Of a stretch of DNA of 64,000 nucleotides, positions 54,718 through 64,000 are shown in pieces. Within the stretch, counting starts at the first letter, position 1, and each line of letters starts with the position of its first letter. The stretch covers positions 558,001-622,000 of the forward strand of contig OZ025848.1 in assembly GCA_964019425.1 (NCBI GenBank), given 5' to 3'. The notes beneath the pieces are model-generated. The model was not told the origin of the DNA. It saw only the letters and a list, made by a program, of their open reading frames with translations, and did no database searches. Source of the stretch: Flectonema sp. DT1601 (Eukaryota; Euglenozoa; Diplonemea; Diplonemida; Diplonemidae). A program made the position numbers and the translations under genes.

Positions 54718-57612
54718 ATGTGCCCGGATCCTGCTTCACCAGCAAGACCGTTGGCTATGTTACCCGTCAACATAGGAGACAAAGTAGAGGTTGAAGAAGA
54801 CGGTGATAGATGGTTTCCTGGAACTGTAGTGGGAGTAGGTGACAATAAAGACGAATACGAAGTAGAAGTAAACAGTGAGATAAAGAAATACAGCAGGGGT
54901 GAAGTTAGGAAGTCGAAAGACTCCAGAAGAGCATCCGTTCCGAGAATACGAAGGGGCAGCATCACCAGTAGCAATGGTCACGCCTCAACCTCAATTAGAA
55001 ATACGAATATTGAAATGTTAATATCCTCCCTTATATTAGGAATTAAGAAGGTTTATGCCTTTCGTGGAATGCCAGTTCAATTCCTGTTCCTGATCTTTTT
55101 TACAATATCTGCCGGGTATACATACATGGACAGCAGTGACCGTGTTCTGTATCACCTCGTAACATCAGTAAGACAGAACTTAATGTACACTGATAAGTTT
55201 AATAGAATATCATCTCCTGATGAATTTTACTCATGGTTTGATGACGTCGCATCAAACTTTTGGATTACTAACACAGATATCAATTCTTGGATATCGTCAG
55301 GTGGTGATCCTAATAATCTGATACGAATTACACGTTCAGTGGGAGCAAAGCGAACAACCATGGGGAAGGGTTTCTTTACAGAAGGTCAAAATGTTCCTCT
55401 TCATTGGATGATAATAAGACAACATCGAGTGATGCCTGATATGTGTGGAGATGAAGATCAAGCATCACCAATTAATGATGTATTGTGGTCTTATATTCAA
55501 CAAAAATGCTACGGAAAATACTCAACAAAAGGTGATGGAAGTGCTTACAGGAATAATGGAACAATAGCAGCAGACTTGGCTCAGGTTACGACCGATCCGT
55601 TTGTTGCTGATAGATTTAAAACTGGGTTGCCGGTTTTGAGACACTCTCAAGGTAGAATTAGAGATTACAGTGATCAAGATAATCAGTTTACTTTAGTACT
55701 TCCTTATGATCAACTTTCGTTAGATCAAGTTAGAACCATAATGAAGGACTTAAGACATAACGGATGGATAGATATCGCTTCAAGAATGCTTAGTATAGAA
55801 ACCATTCTTTACAATGCTGCGAGAGGTGATTATGTTTTAGTTAGAATGCAATTAGAATTTTCTTATTCAGGGTTTACTACCAGATTTTGTAACGTTGATC
55901 CATTTTGGTTGATGATCGTCAATGGAGGTGACATCATGAGACTTTTATTTTTTATTGATATCTTTTCTACTTTGTACTGTCTCTGGACCATCAGAGACAT
56001 CATGTGGCATGCCTGCTTCAACGCTAGAATTGGACACTTTGCAATTGGGTTTTGGGAAATAATTTCTTTCGTTCACACGATAATGCTCATCATATATCTG
56101 GTGTATAGATATCTTGCTTGGTCAAAATCAACTCAGATTGGGGATAATTTATCCGCAACTGATTTATATAATGAGTTAACGCTTTATCAGAATGCGTTTG
56201 CATATGCGAGAACATTTTTTATTTGCGTTTTGTGGATTGGATGGTTGAGACTTATGGAAATATTGAGATACTCTGCACGTCTTAATGCTGTAACTGAAAC
56301 CATTCGATTGGCGTCGGCGGATTTGTTATCATTATGTGTAATCGCTTCGTTTATTATTTTATCATTTGCGTTTGTTGGTAACGCGCTCTATGGTTGGAAT
56401 CTTTGGTATTTTGCTACCATCAGTGAGAGTGTCGCATATCTTCTTCGTACAATCGTCTCCGGTGATATGAGCGATTATCCTAAAATGGAAGAAGTTGAAC
56501 CAGTTTGGACTCCTATTTATTTATTTATACTATTCGTCTTAGCTTGGTTGATTCTAATCAACGTAGTGTTGGGTATATTAGCAACCGGTTTCAGTGCTGC
56601 ATCACAATCTACAAGAGATCGATCATGGTCTTGGTCGGGCATAAAATCTGATTTTTACAACCTCCCAGAAATGTTTGGATTTGAAGAAGACGCCGAACAA
56701 AAGAAAATTGCAAACTCACCCAGAACAACATCATCAGCCTCTAACACTTCCGATACAGAGGGAGGAGATGAAGAACAGGAAAAGAAAGGATTATTTTCAA
56801 TATTTCGCAAATACTATAAAAAACGTGAACAGACTATAATCATTCTCACTAAATACATGGAACAAGAACAACAAGAGCTTGAAGCTCCTGACGAATTCAA
56901 ATCTGAGCGTCTCACAATCTGTTTCGATGAAGCAATGTCGTTAGATGATTGGTGTCTAACACGTCAACAAACAATTGATTTGTTTAGAGATGCGCAGTCT
57001 TTGGTTGCGGAATCGTTTGCAAGTGCTGAAGAGTCGAGACGTGCTGAGAAAGAAGCAATTATCCAAGCGTTGGATAACATGACCAGTCAGATTAGAAATA
57101 ATATGGTTCACGTTAGAAACCAGATGGACGTACTAACAACACAAGTCAACGACGTCCGCAACAAGAATGAAAGTGCGAACAGAGAGACTGAACATCGCCT
57201 GCAAAGACTTCAAACAGCTGTTGGTCTTGTTGAGCAGAGATCTGAAGAAGATACCAATAAAGTTCTTGGAACTGTTACTAGCCATCGGAGGTACTTCGAT
57301 GACTTAGCTGCCAGTATATTCGATTCAGAATCGAGAGTAAGAGGTGATATTCAGAACAGCCGTTATACTTCGAAGGGAAATGATGATGCTGCGGTTTGGC
57401 AACGTGAAATGAAAGAGCGAGAAGCAGCTCTCAGAGATCAACAGCGTGAAATGAATGAACAACAATACAAATACAGATCAGACAGAAGAAAATCAATTTC
57501 TAATAAACCGAAGGGTCCACCGTCACCACACAGCGCTGTCCAACTGATGCCGTCAGGTCACGGAGAGATGTCTGAGGCTGGTGACTCACAAGATGAAGGT
57601 CTCCCTTACTAG
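54718..57612 (+). CDS. polycystin-2-like TRPP channel with N-terminal Tudor-like domain
   Basis: Single exon, 964 aa from the first ATG (54718). Residues about 18-66 look like a Tudor/agenet-type barrel: GDKVEVEEDGDRWFPGTVVG ... EYEVEVNSEIKKYSRGEVRK. The channel part has a first helix (FLFLIFFTISAGYTYMDSSD), a long extracellular polycystin domain (about 145-395), then five more helices. The pore region reads LLRTIVSGDMSDYP and the last helix YLFILFVLAWLILINVVLGI, as in PKD2 (leucine-Gly-Asp filter, here Ser-Gly-Asp). The C-terminus holds a long coiled coil (about 780-930). It is a probable Ca2+-permeable cation channel of plasma membrane, ER or cilium. No EF-hand seen. Confidence 0.82.
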   Translation: MCPDPASPARPLAMLPVNIGDKVEVEEDGDRWFPGTVVGVGDNKDEYEVEVNSEIKKYSRGEVRKSKDSRRASVPRIRRGSITSSNGHASTSIRNTNIEMLISSLILGIKKVYAFRGMPVQFLFLIFFTISAGYTYMDSSDRVLYHLVTSVRQNLMYTDKFNRISSPDEFYSWFDDVASNFWITNTDINSWISSGGDPNNLIRITRSVGAKRTTMGKGFFTEGQNVPLHWMIIRQHRVMPDMCGDEDQASPINDVLWSYIQQKCYGKYSTKGDGSAYRNNGTIAADLAQVTTDPFVADRFKTGLPVLRHSQGRIRDYSDQDNQFTLVLPYDQLSLDQVRTIMKDLRHNGWIDIASRMLSIETILYNAARGDYVLVRMQLEFSYSGFTTRFCNVDPFWLMIVNGGDIMRLLFFIDIFSTLYCLWTIRDIMWHACFNARIGHFAIGFWEIISFVHTIMLIIYLVYRYLAWSKSTQIGDNLSATDLYNELTLYQNAFAYARTFFICVLWIGWLRLMEILRYSARLNAVTETIRLASADLLSLCVIASFIILSFAFVGNALYGWNLWYFATISESVAYLLRTIVSGDMSDYPKMEEVEPVWTPIYLFILFVLAWLILINVVLGILATGFSAASQSTRDRSWSWSGIKSDFYNLPEMFGFEEDAEQKKIANSPRTTSSASNTSDTEGGDEEQEKKGLFSIFRKYYKKREQTIIILTKYMEQEQQELEAPDEFKSERLTICFDEAMSLDDWCLTRQQTIDLFRDAQSLVAESFASAEESRRAEKEAIIQALDNMTSQIRNNMVHVRNQMDVLTTQVNDVRNKNESANRETEHRLQRLQTAVGLVEQRSEEDTNKVLGTVTSHRRYFDDLAASIFDSESRVRGDIQNSRYTSKGNDDAAVWQREMKEREAALRDQQREMNEQQYKYRSDRRKSISNKPKGPPSPHSAVQLMPSGHGEMSEAGDSQDEGLPY

Positions 57613-58611
57613 GATAATAAAAATATTTTTATTCCTACGTTGGTTTGTCATTCCTTATTGGGAAACAATTCAATTTTACTTATTTATGTTATTTTTTATT
57701 TTTTTTTTTTTTTTTGTTGTTGAAATTTTCAAATAAATCACCCACCCAAACAACCCCCAAAATCAGTTTTGGTCCCTCCCATTTCCATTATTTTTCCCAA
57801 TTTTTTTGTCCCAACTCTGTTGTGCAATTATCGGTTAAAATAAAATACTGTTTTTGGGACATTAACTCGATTAGTTGCGAGGAATGTTTTTTTTTTTAAA
57901 ACTTTTTTTTTATTTTTTATTATTATTATTTCCTAATAAAACATTTCACTCCCCTGGTCTGTTTGCCAGTTGTTACTATTATTCATTTGAATTACAGTAA
58001 AAATAATGTATTTTGGGATAGCGTGCTTTCCATGTTCATCCTCATGTTTTCTTATTAGATTAGTTGTCAGTTTTGATCACCTTTTTATTTAGGTGGCACA
58101 ATTTACATTTTTTTTTTTTTTTTTTTTTTTTTGTAAAGGTAAGTTATTATTAAATTCTTGTGATAAACTTGCGGGCGGACAGTTTTTTTTTTTTTTTTCT
58201 CTTTTCTCTTTTTTTTTTTTTTTCCTTCACCCCTTCATTAACAGCTTTGTAACTTCAAACTCTTTATAAGCAAATATCAATCTTTCGAATTAGTTTGAAG
58301 ACGTGCTGTGATTGACTCAATGAAAAACTGAATGCTTTAGGAAATTTAAATAGTCGTGTCCTATTTTTTTTTTCTCTTCAAAAAAAAAAAAAAAAAAAAA
58401 CCCCAAAGACACGTCTCTAAAGGAATACCTTGTATATTCCTCATGCGATTTTTCTGTTACTTTTCCCCTCTGTTTCTCACTTTTATTCTTGTGTAGCTAT
58501 TTGGTACTCAGATACAACAAGCCCTCTGTTAGTGGAGACAAGTACCTTGCGAAGAAAATTTTTTTTTTCTGTTCGGGGATTATGAGATAAGGGAAATAAC
58601 AAGTTTTTATT

Positions 58612-58647
<36 letters not shown>

Positions 58648-59636
58648 CTCCAAATTTCATTCAATTCCCAAGGCCGCGAAAAAAAAAAAAAAAAAAAAAG
58701 AAATAAACAAAAAAACAAAAATAATTGTCACGGTTACTTAACGTTTTATGGGGCATTTCACCTTTCCGCTTTTTTTTTTTTTGTTCGTATTTTTTCCCCC
58801 AGCTTTTGATTTTTCAGATTCCTGGAGACTGGTAACAATAAGTTCAAAAAAATCGACTGCAATTTGTTCGGTTTATATTTATTTTATTGTTTTCTACTTC
58901 TACCTCAGAATTTACCCTTTTTTTATTTTTGTATAACAAAAAGACTTCTTTGCAGGACTTGGTAGGCTGGTCCTGTCTAAGCAATCGAGGGCACTGGAGT
59001 CTGATACATAGTTGTTATATTTGTTTAGTCGTTTTTTTCTACTTCAATTATAATATACCTGGACGATTTAAAAAAAAAAAAAAATATTATTGTCACGGAA
59101 TTCACGTCCTGACAAAACAGAGTGGTCGCAAGACTACGCTGATCTTTTGAGTCAACCTTTAGTTAGAATACCTGTAACACTTCATACTGCTGACTAGCTC
59201 TTTTTTCCCCTTGTACAAATAATTTTTTTTTCAAAAAAAATAAATATCATTTTCAACAACTTGTGGGTCTACCGACTTTTGCTAGCCGGTGGCAGTAAAT
59301 AAATCGATTTGACATCTCGGGCGGCAAGCAATAAATAACCTTCTATTGTCGAATCCTGACCTCCGCCAGCGAGTTAAATAATATAACTTCCCAGTGTTGT
59401 CTTCTTTCGTTAAAAAGGATGAAACCATTTCGTCGCGGGTCGACGCATTGCATAAAGTATATTAGTTAACAACTTGTGTCGTGTGATTTTGTAACAATAA
59501 AAAAAAAAAAAAAAATCAACTTTTTTTGTGCGTTTCAAAAAATAGTAACAAGTTACCCCCTACGTCACAGGCAGAGTGTTTGCCTATACTAACATTACCT
59601 TTAGTCACTTGGCATAGCTAACGTTAAGTCTAGTAT

Positions 59637-59716
59637 GAAACTACAATCTTCGCGATTGGGTCCTTACTGATGCGGGCTACCCAGACCTCTCGTAGTCATC
59701 AGTTTGTATTTTGCTA
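59637..59716 (+). repeat. dispersed repeat with conserved hairpins, copy 2
   Basis: Matches 30475-30554 with few differences (ACCCAGACCTCTCG versus ACCAAGACCCCTCG). Flanks differ, so the copied unit is about 80-85 bp. Confidence 0.7.
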
Positions 59717-60212
59717 ACTACAATACAGATATTTATTTCTTCATAAAATATATTCAACACTTCAGCCCTCCTGCTGACTTTGATGATTGGTCATCACATA
59801 TTCTACTTTCTACATTTATAAGAGTGCTCCACTAAGTGCGCTACGAACTAGTAACAGTCAGTAATATGTTTTTTATTTTATTTTTTTTATTACAATAATA
59901 TAATCAAAAAAGGTAACCACACACTCTAGAATTGGGGTGATTCAGTCTCAATAATTGACTGATTGACTTCTACACTATAACAGATGATAGGAGAATAGAG
60001 GTATAGAGATACATGGATTACTCTCGAAACCTAAATAGTTACTTCAAAAAGCTAAGTTAAGCACCACTACAGTCACTATATCCCTAACATATGTTAATTA
60101 TCATTGTGTTGATGTGATAAAATAATACGATTGTATTTTATAAGTTCAATCTCCCTACTATCAGTGGCTTTCTAGGTTGCGCTGCCTACATTAAAAAAAA
60201 AAAAGGTTTTTT

Positions 60213-60444
60213 CTCTTATGTCCGTCGCCTTAACTTTTTTTTTTTTCTTTTTCTCCGTTGCCTACACCCGAAAGAATTTTTCGCTGTTGTGAACAACACT
60301 TTTGACGCCTGTGATTTCCAAGCTTTATTGCAAGTGGCACACAACAGGGAAAAAACTTTTTTTACGGCGGAGAAAAATTCTTTTTGGGGTGGTGTCTAAC
60401 GGAGAAAAAAATAAAACTCTTGTGGGGGGGGGAGCAACGGAGAA
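60213..60444. mobile_element. foldback/MITE-like inverted repeat
   Basis: Imperfect arms of about 85 bp face each other around a 60-bp centre. Each arm carries TTTTTCTCCGTT followed by ACACC and AAAGAATTTTTC: left 60249-60285, right as complement 60370-60405. Outer parts match more weakly (TCCGTCGCC versus TCCGTTGCT). No clear target duplication is visible. The TTTTTC-GC/CC-GTT units resemble the end arrays of the MULE, so it may be a distant derivative. Confidence 0.5.
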
Positions 60445-60790
60445 GATTCCAAAACTATCATAATGAATAGAAAATATTACCACCGTCATCTTTGTAGTCG
60501 AAGTAGAGGTATGCTAAGGGTATGCTTATGTTCTCTAACTTGAACAGTACAGATTACTGTTTAGTTTGATGAAATTATTTCTTTGTGTTTGACCTGAAAG
60601 CTCATCTGAAAAAAAAAAAAAAAAAAGGGGAATTAAAAAAATTATAATAATTCAACTCACCAGTTTGTCATAAAATATTAATTCGAGTCAATCCCTTGAG
60701 AATGATGTCTTATTGCAATTTCAGACTGTTTGGGTACCTTTGTCTCGTAGCATTATATTTCTTCCCTAACAGGCACATTAGAGAGGTGCA

Positions 60791-61978
60791 ATGACTAGCA
60801 AACTAAGGAAACCAAACCTCTCAGGAAAGACAACAGTATTTCAGAGTAAAGGTGCGAGAAGAGCGGGCTCTACTTCACCTTCAGGTTCGCTAAGTCCACG
60901 AAGTGCTGTGTTCAGTGCTGGTTTAGGACCTCCTTCTTCAAACCAGCCCAATAGTGATAAAAAGTTACTCGACGAACTTTCTAAAGTAAAAGAAGAACGA
61001 GACCGCTTCAGTCGACAAGCATCAAATGCAAAGTGTCAATTACTAGAGAGAGACAATGAAGTAAAAAATCTACAAAAAATAGTCGATTCCCACAACAGTA
61101 TGCCCAACGGTGTTACGAACACAGCAGCAGAACAACAAAACTACTTTAAAGCTGTAATTCAAAGGATGCCTGATGGTGCTTCCTTTGATGTCCTCGACTA
61201 CCTCCAAAGATGGAATAGCGAGCTTCTTATGAAAATAAGAGACCAGGCACTTGAGATTGCTGAACTGACTACAAACAGAGGTAGTGGAGAACAAGATGAT
61301 ATTGTAAAGTCTTTATCAAAACAAGTAGCTGATTTAAGTCAACGGTTGAAAGACTGTAAGTCAGTTGCGTCAAGTTTGATGTCCCCGATGTCGACACCTC
61401 CGGTATCTCCTCCTCCAAAATCAAAGGATTCAGTTACTCGATCAGCTTCAACTGGATATCAAAACGCTCCTTCTCTACCGCTTGAACTTCGAAGATTATT
61501 AAGTTCAATTCCTGAACCGCTATCGGATGATGTTCGAAACAGAACTTTTCTATCTCAACTGCGTGATGTCACTTCTCGTCTTCGCATTTCATCAACAACC
61601 ACAACTCCTGACGATTCCCGAGGATATGCCAATCCTAACAGAGTCACTGTACAGACTTCTACTGTCAGACGTTCCGCATCTGCAGGTTTGTCTTCTCTGT
61701 TTATGAACAGCTTTGTTGTTTTTTTTGTTGATCAATTTAAAAAAGAATATATAAAACAAAAAAACAGAGCGATTAGCACCAAAGAGAATCGATGCTTTTC
61801 AAAGAACCAGAAGTTTGGGTTCAAAAGAAAAAGGTATGCTGAAAGGTGTTATAATAATATTAATTGAACTCTGTAGCAATAAATAAAAACAGATCGTCAA
61901 GACCATGCGATGTCACCGTCTCCGGCAACAACACAGAGACGTGCGAAAACGAGAGTTCGTTCATCAAAGGATACCTAA
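60791..61978 (+). CDS. coiled-coil protein of unknown function, three exons
   Basis: Exons 60791-61685, 61768-61833 and 61893-61978. Both introns are phase 1 (GTTTGT...CAG; GTATGC...CAG). 348 aa. Splicing replaces a Phe/Lys-rich read-through with ERLAPKRIDAFQRTRSLGSK and ends TQRRAKTRVRSSKDT. The N-terminus is basic and Ser/Pro-rich (SGSLSPRSAVFSAGLGPPSS). Coiled coils span about 55-100 and 135-200, with Ser/Pro-rich linkers (MSTPPVSPPPKSKD). Repeated SP sites suggest regulation by proline-directed kinases. Composition is like the coiled-coil protein at 22589, typical of cytoskeletal proteins. No ortholog recognised. Confidence 0.75.
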
Positions 61979-62685
61979 GAAGAATAGTATTGGTTTCTGA
62001 CTGGTATATCCAAATCGCCGTTTGATGTTTTAGTTGACTTACAGTAATATATACACCAAAAAAGTAAATATTTATTTTATTAGAAAGGGGAAAAAAAAAA
62101 AAAAAAAAAAACACGATTTTTTCAGCTAGCATTTTTTTTTTTTTTTTTTGTTCTGTTCATATTTTTCTAAATTGTTTTATTTACTTTTTTTTTCTTTTTT
62201 TTTTTTTCTCTGTTGTTCCCATTGAATTGGTTTTTTTATATCCCCCTTTCCTTTTTTTTCATTTTTTTTATTTTATGTCTTTTTTTTGTTTTATGTTTCT
62301 AATTAGAGTTGTAAACATACTTTTGTAAGTTGTTTTGCAGTCGATCTTGAGAGAAGAATCGCCGTGCGTGATATCTGCTGACTCGGCACACACACCACGA
62401 AGACAATTCTTCTTCGTGTTTGGAAAAGTGCGCTACTGCTTTCATAATGTTTATTTTATTTCTAAAAAAATATTTTACGGATTTGTAGTCTTTTTAATGA
62501 CCATGAAAGGGAAGTACCTTTCTTGAACATGTGTAGAATGTTGTGAGAGTGCTCATTATTGGTTTTTTATGAAGAATATTTTTTACAGCTACCAGCTACA
62601 TGTTAAATCTATTTATTGCAAATCAAAAGTCCCACTAATTATGTTTATTATCTTCTTTGTTTAGTAATTCAACAAAAAAAAAAAA
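61979..62685. other. intergenic DNA
   Basis: A run at 62092-62111 and T runs at 62132-62149 and 62196-62207. Nothing supported. CTTTGTTTAG (AG 62663-62664) lies 21 nt before the next ATG. Confidence 0.5.
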
Positions 62686-63089
62686 ATGGGAGTCGAAATT
62701 GAGATTTCAAAAAAGGGGGTTGAATTTGACAACCTAAACCTAACTACATTACTGAGACTGATGACCGCCGCTGCTGTTGCTGGTGGAAGTATTGGTTTGT
62801 TTGGAGGAATGCAATTGGGAGTTAAGTTCTTTACTGATAATGAAGAAAAGAAGGTATTGTTTTAATTATTGTTTTAATTAGTAGAATAACATTCAATCTC
62901 TGTCTGGAATCAAAGTTCCAGTCAACACAACAACAGGCGAACAAGACAAACAAAAAAAAAAAACAGCAAAAAGCTAAGGACATTACGACTTACGCTGGAT
63001 ATGTTGTCTCTGGTACTTGCTGTCTGGCACTGGCTGTTCTTTTCCACCAGGGCACTCGGGGTAGCTCTGAGAGGCGTTGCAGAAACTAA
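62686..63089 (+). CDS. small two-helix membrane protein, unknown
   Basis: Exon 1 (62686-62853, 56 codons), intron 62854-62966 (GTATTG...AAACAG), exon 2 (62967-63089), 96 aa. One hydrophobic segment is Gly/Ala-rich (LMTAAAVAGGSIGLFGGMQL, about 25-47), the other at about 68-82 (GYVVSGTCCLALAVLF). A charged loop (FFTDNEEKKQKAKD) lies between. The C-terminus is basic. The hairpin topology with Gly-rich helices resembles small mitochondrial or ER membrane-complex subunits, but I cannot assign a family. Confidence 0.6.
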
Positions 63090-63507
63090 ATGCCTACCAC
63101 AGACATCTCAATAAAGTACCACATGAATTACTATTTATCCTTATGGATAATATTGAGCCTAATTTATTGATAGACTTCTGTAGTATTATAAACAGTCTAT
63201 TACTTGTTCTTGGGCAATGCGAATGTTGCCAACAGTTGTTGGCTGTACATCGCGTGCCAATTCGTTTTTTGAGTTTTGTCAGATTGTTACCATTCATCGC
63301 ATTTATCATTGTCATACACGATGCGTAGTACTACTGACCGTACGGATTAGTGAGTCTTAATGATTGGTTGTTCAACAGAAGTACCACTTCCTCCTTGCTG
63401 TGGGTATCTGAATACTGAACAACCCTCACATAATAGATTCTACTATGGAAAGGATACCATATTGTAATATTGTAATGTAATTTATTCAGAAAATTTAAAA
63501 ACAAAAA
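63090..63507. other. intergenic DNA
   Basis: No homopolymer runs and no supported frame. AATTTATTCAG (AG 63488-63489) lies 18 nt before the next ATG. Confidence 0.5.
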
Positions 63508-64000
63508 ATGGACTTAGACGAATGGGGAGATGACGGTGGAAATGATGAACTTGCGATGATGCAAAGAAATACTTCAGTACTCGCAGATCGAATGAGAACA
63601 AGTGGATTCCAACAAGGGACAGTAACAGTTGGAGAACAAGAAGCTGAGAGAGTAGCAATGGAAGTATTTGGTGAAGTAGCTCATGCTGCTCACAACATAG
63701 CATTCGCAACTGGTGCTTGTGATGCGATGAATGATTTAGTCAAACTTGGAATTATTAAATCACAACCTGACCTAATCTCACCAAACCCTCGTAAATGTTT
63801 ATATCAAATGAGACGATGCTGTTCAAATGGAACCTTCAAAACAACACCTGTGAGAGATACGAACCTTTCTTTATTATCTCAATGTGATCCTCAGTCGTTA
63901 CTTTCTGGTGACTCGGATATGGAAAATCCACAATCATCTCCATCTCCAACAACAACTGGACTGTTGTTCGTACCAAAAAGTGTGGATTCAATTAAGAAAA
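63508..64000 (+). CDS. YAE1-like protein, 5' part (runs off the window)
   Basis: 164 residues are visible, open to the edge. The start MDLDEWGDDGGNDELAMMQR is acidic. LADRMRTSGFQQGTVTVGEQEAERV and the following Gly-containing helix (HNIAFATGACDAMNDLVKLG) resemble the N-terminal helical region of YAE1/LTO1-type adaptors, which deliver Fe-S clusters to ABCE1 and carry spaced Gly residues. The match is loose and the defining repeat is imperfect, so another helical family is possible. A Ser/Pro-rich stretch (NPQSSPSPTTTG) follows. Confidence 0.4.
   Translation, partial: MDLDEWGDDGGNDELAMMQRNTSVLADRMRTSGFQQGTVTVGEQEAERVAMEVFGEVAHAAHNIAFATGACDAMNDLVKLGIIKSQPDLISPNPRKCLYQMRRCCSNGTFKTTPVRDTNLSLLSQCDPQSLLSGDSDMENPQSSPSPTTTGLLFVPKSVDSIKK

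Larger units (their letters stand above)
57613..60790. other. tract-rich intergenic DNA with two repeats
   Basis: T runs at 58110-58132, 58184-58200 and 58617-58644, A runs at 58381-58400 and 58679-58699. Contains the second copy of the hairpin repeat (59637-59716) and a foldback element (60213-60444). CTTCCCTAACAG (AG 60771-60772) lies 18 nt before the next ATG. Confidence 0.55.

Overview
This is a nuclear window from an aerobic, intron-bearing protist, not a prokaryote. GT-AG introns of about 64-250 bp interrupt recognisable eukaryotic genes (eIF5, an OST3/OST6 oxidoreductase subunit, a mitochondrial isobutyryl-CoA dehydrogenase, an ESCO-type cohesin acetyltransferase, a polycystin channel, a Jupiter-like protein). 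All read with the standard code. Intergenic DNA is saturated with pure poly(A)/poly(T) tracts of 10-40 bp. I cannot place the species. A heterolobosean such as Acrasis is my weak guess from general look; a euglenozoan with cis-introns (a diplonemid) is the alternative suggested by the gene layout.

Layout. 1-353: 3' end of an unknown gene. 354-9149: tract-rich DNA with one candidate secreted peptide (6916-7148). 9150-28239: a dense block with an NXPE/TBL-like glycan O-acyl enzyme, isobutyryl-CoA dehydrogenase, a 69-aa protein, a myristoylated RING ligase, OST3/6, an ESCO-like protein, an ankyrin protein, a VIT/CCC1 metal transporter, a dynein-stalk-like/SAM protein, a coiled-coil protein and a 1523-aa ABCB-type transporter. 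28240-38084: mostly non-coding, with two small candidate genes, a 31-bp poly(G), and a complete-ended but decayed Mutator-like transposon (33387-35621). 38085-44903: Jupiter-like protein, eIF5, a GH79 heparanase-like hydrolase and an unknown 185-aa protein. 47340-50452: a 3.1-kb inverted-repeat DNA element with a 6-bp target duplication. 54718-57612: polycystin-like channel with an N-terminal Tudor-like domain. 60791-64000: a coiled-coil protein, a small two-helix membrane protein and the start of a YAE1-like gene.

How it works together. The genes have mixed house-keeping and membrane roles and form no single pathway. The striking shared property is architectural. Every convincing gene (about 20) lies on the + strand, some only 121-278 bp apart. 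Each has a pyrimidine-rich stretch ending in YAG about 10-48 nt before its ATG. That is what polycistronic transcription resolved by spliced-leader trans-splicing would look like; universal 5'-UTR introns are the alternative. Further highlights are a near-identical intron-resident repeat shared by two unrelated genes, a duplicated sequence with conserved hairpins, and several unusual domain combinations.
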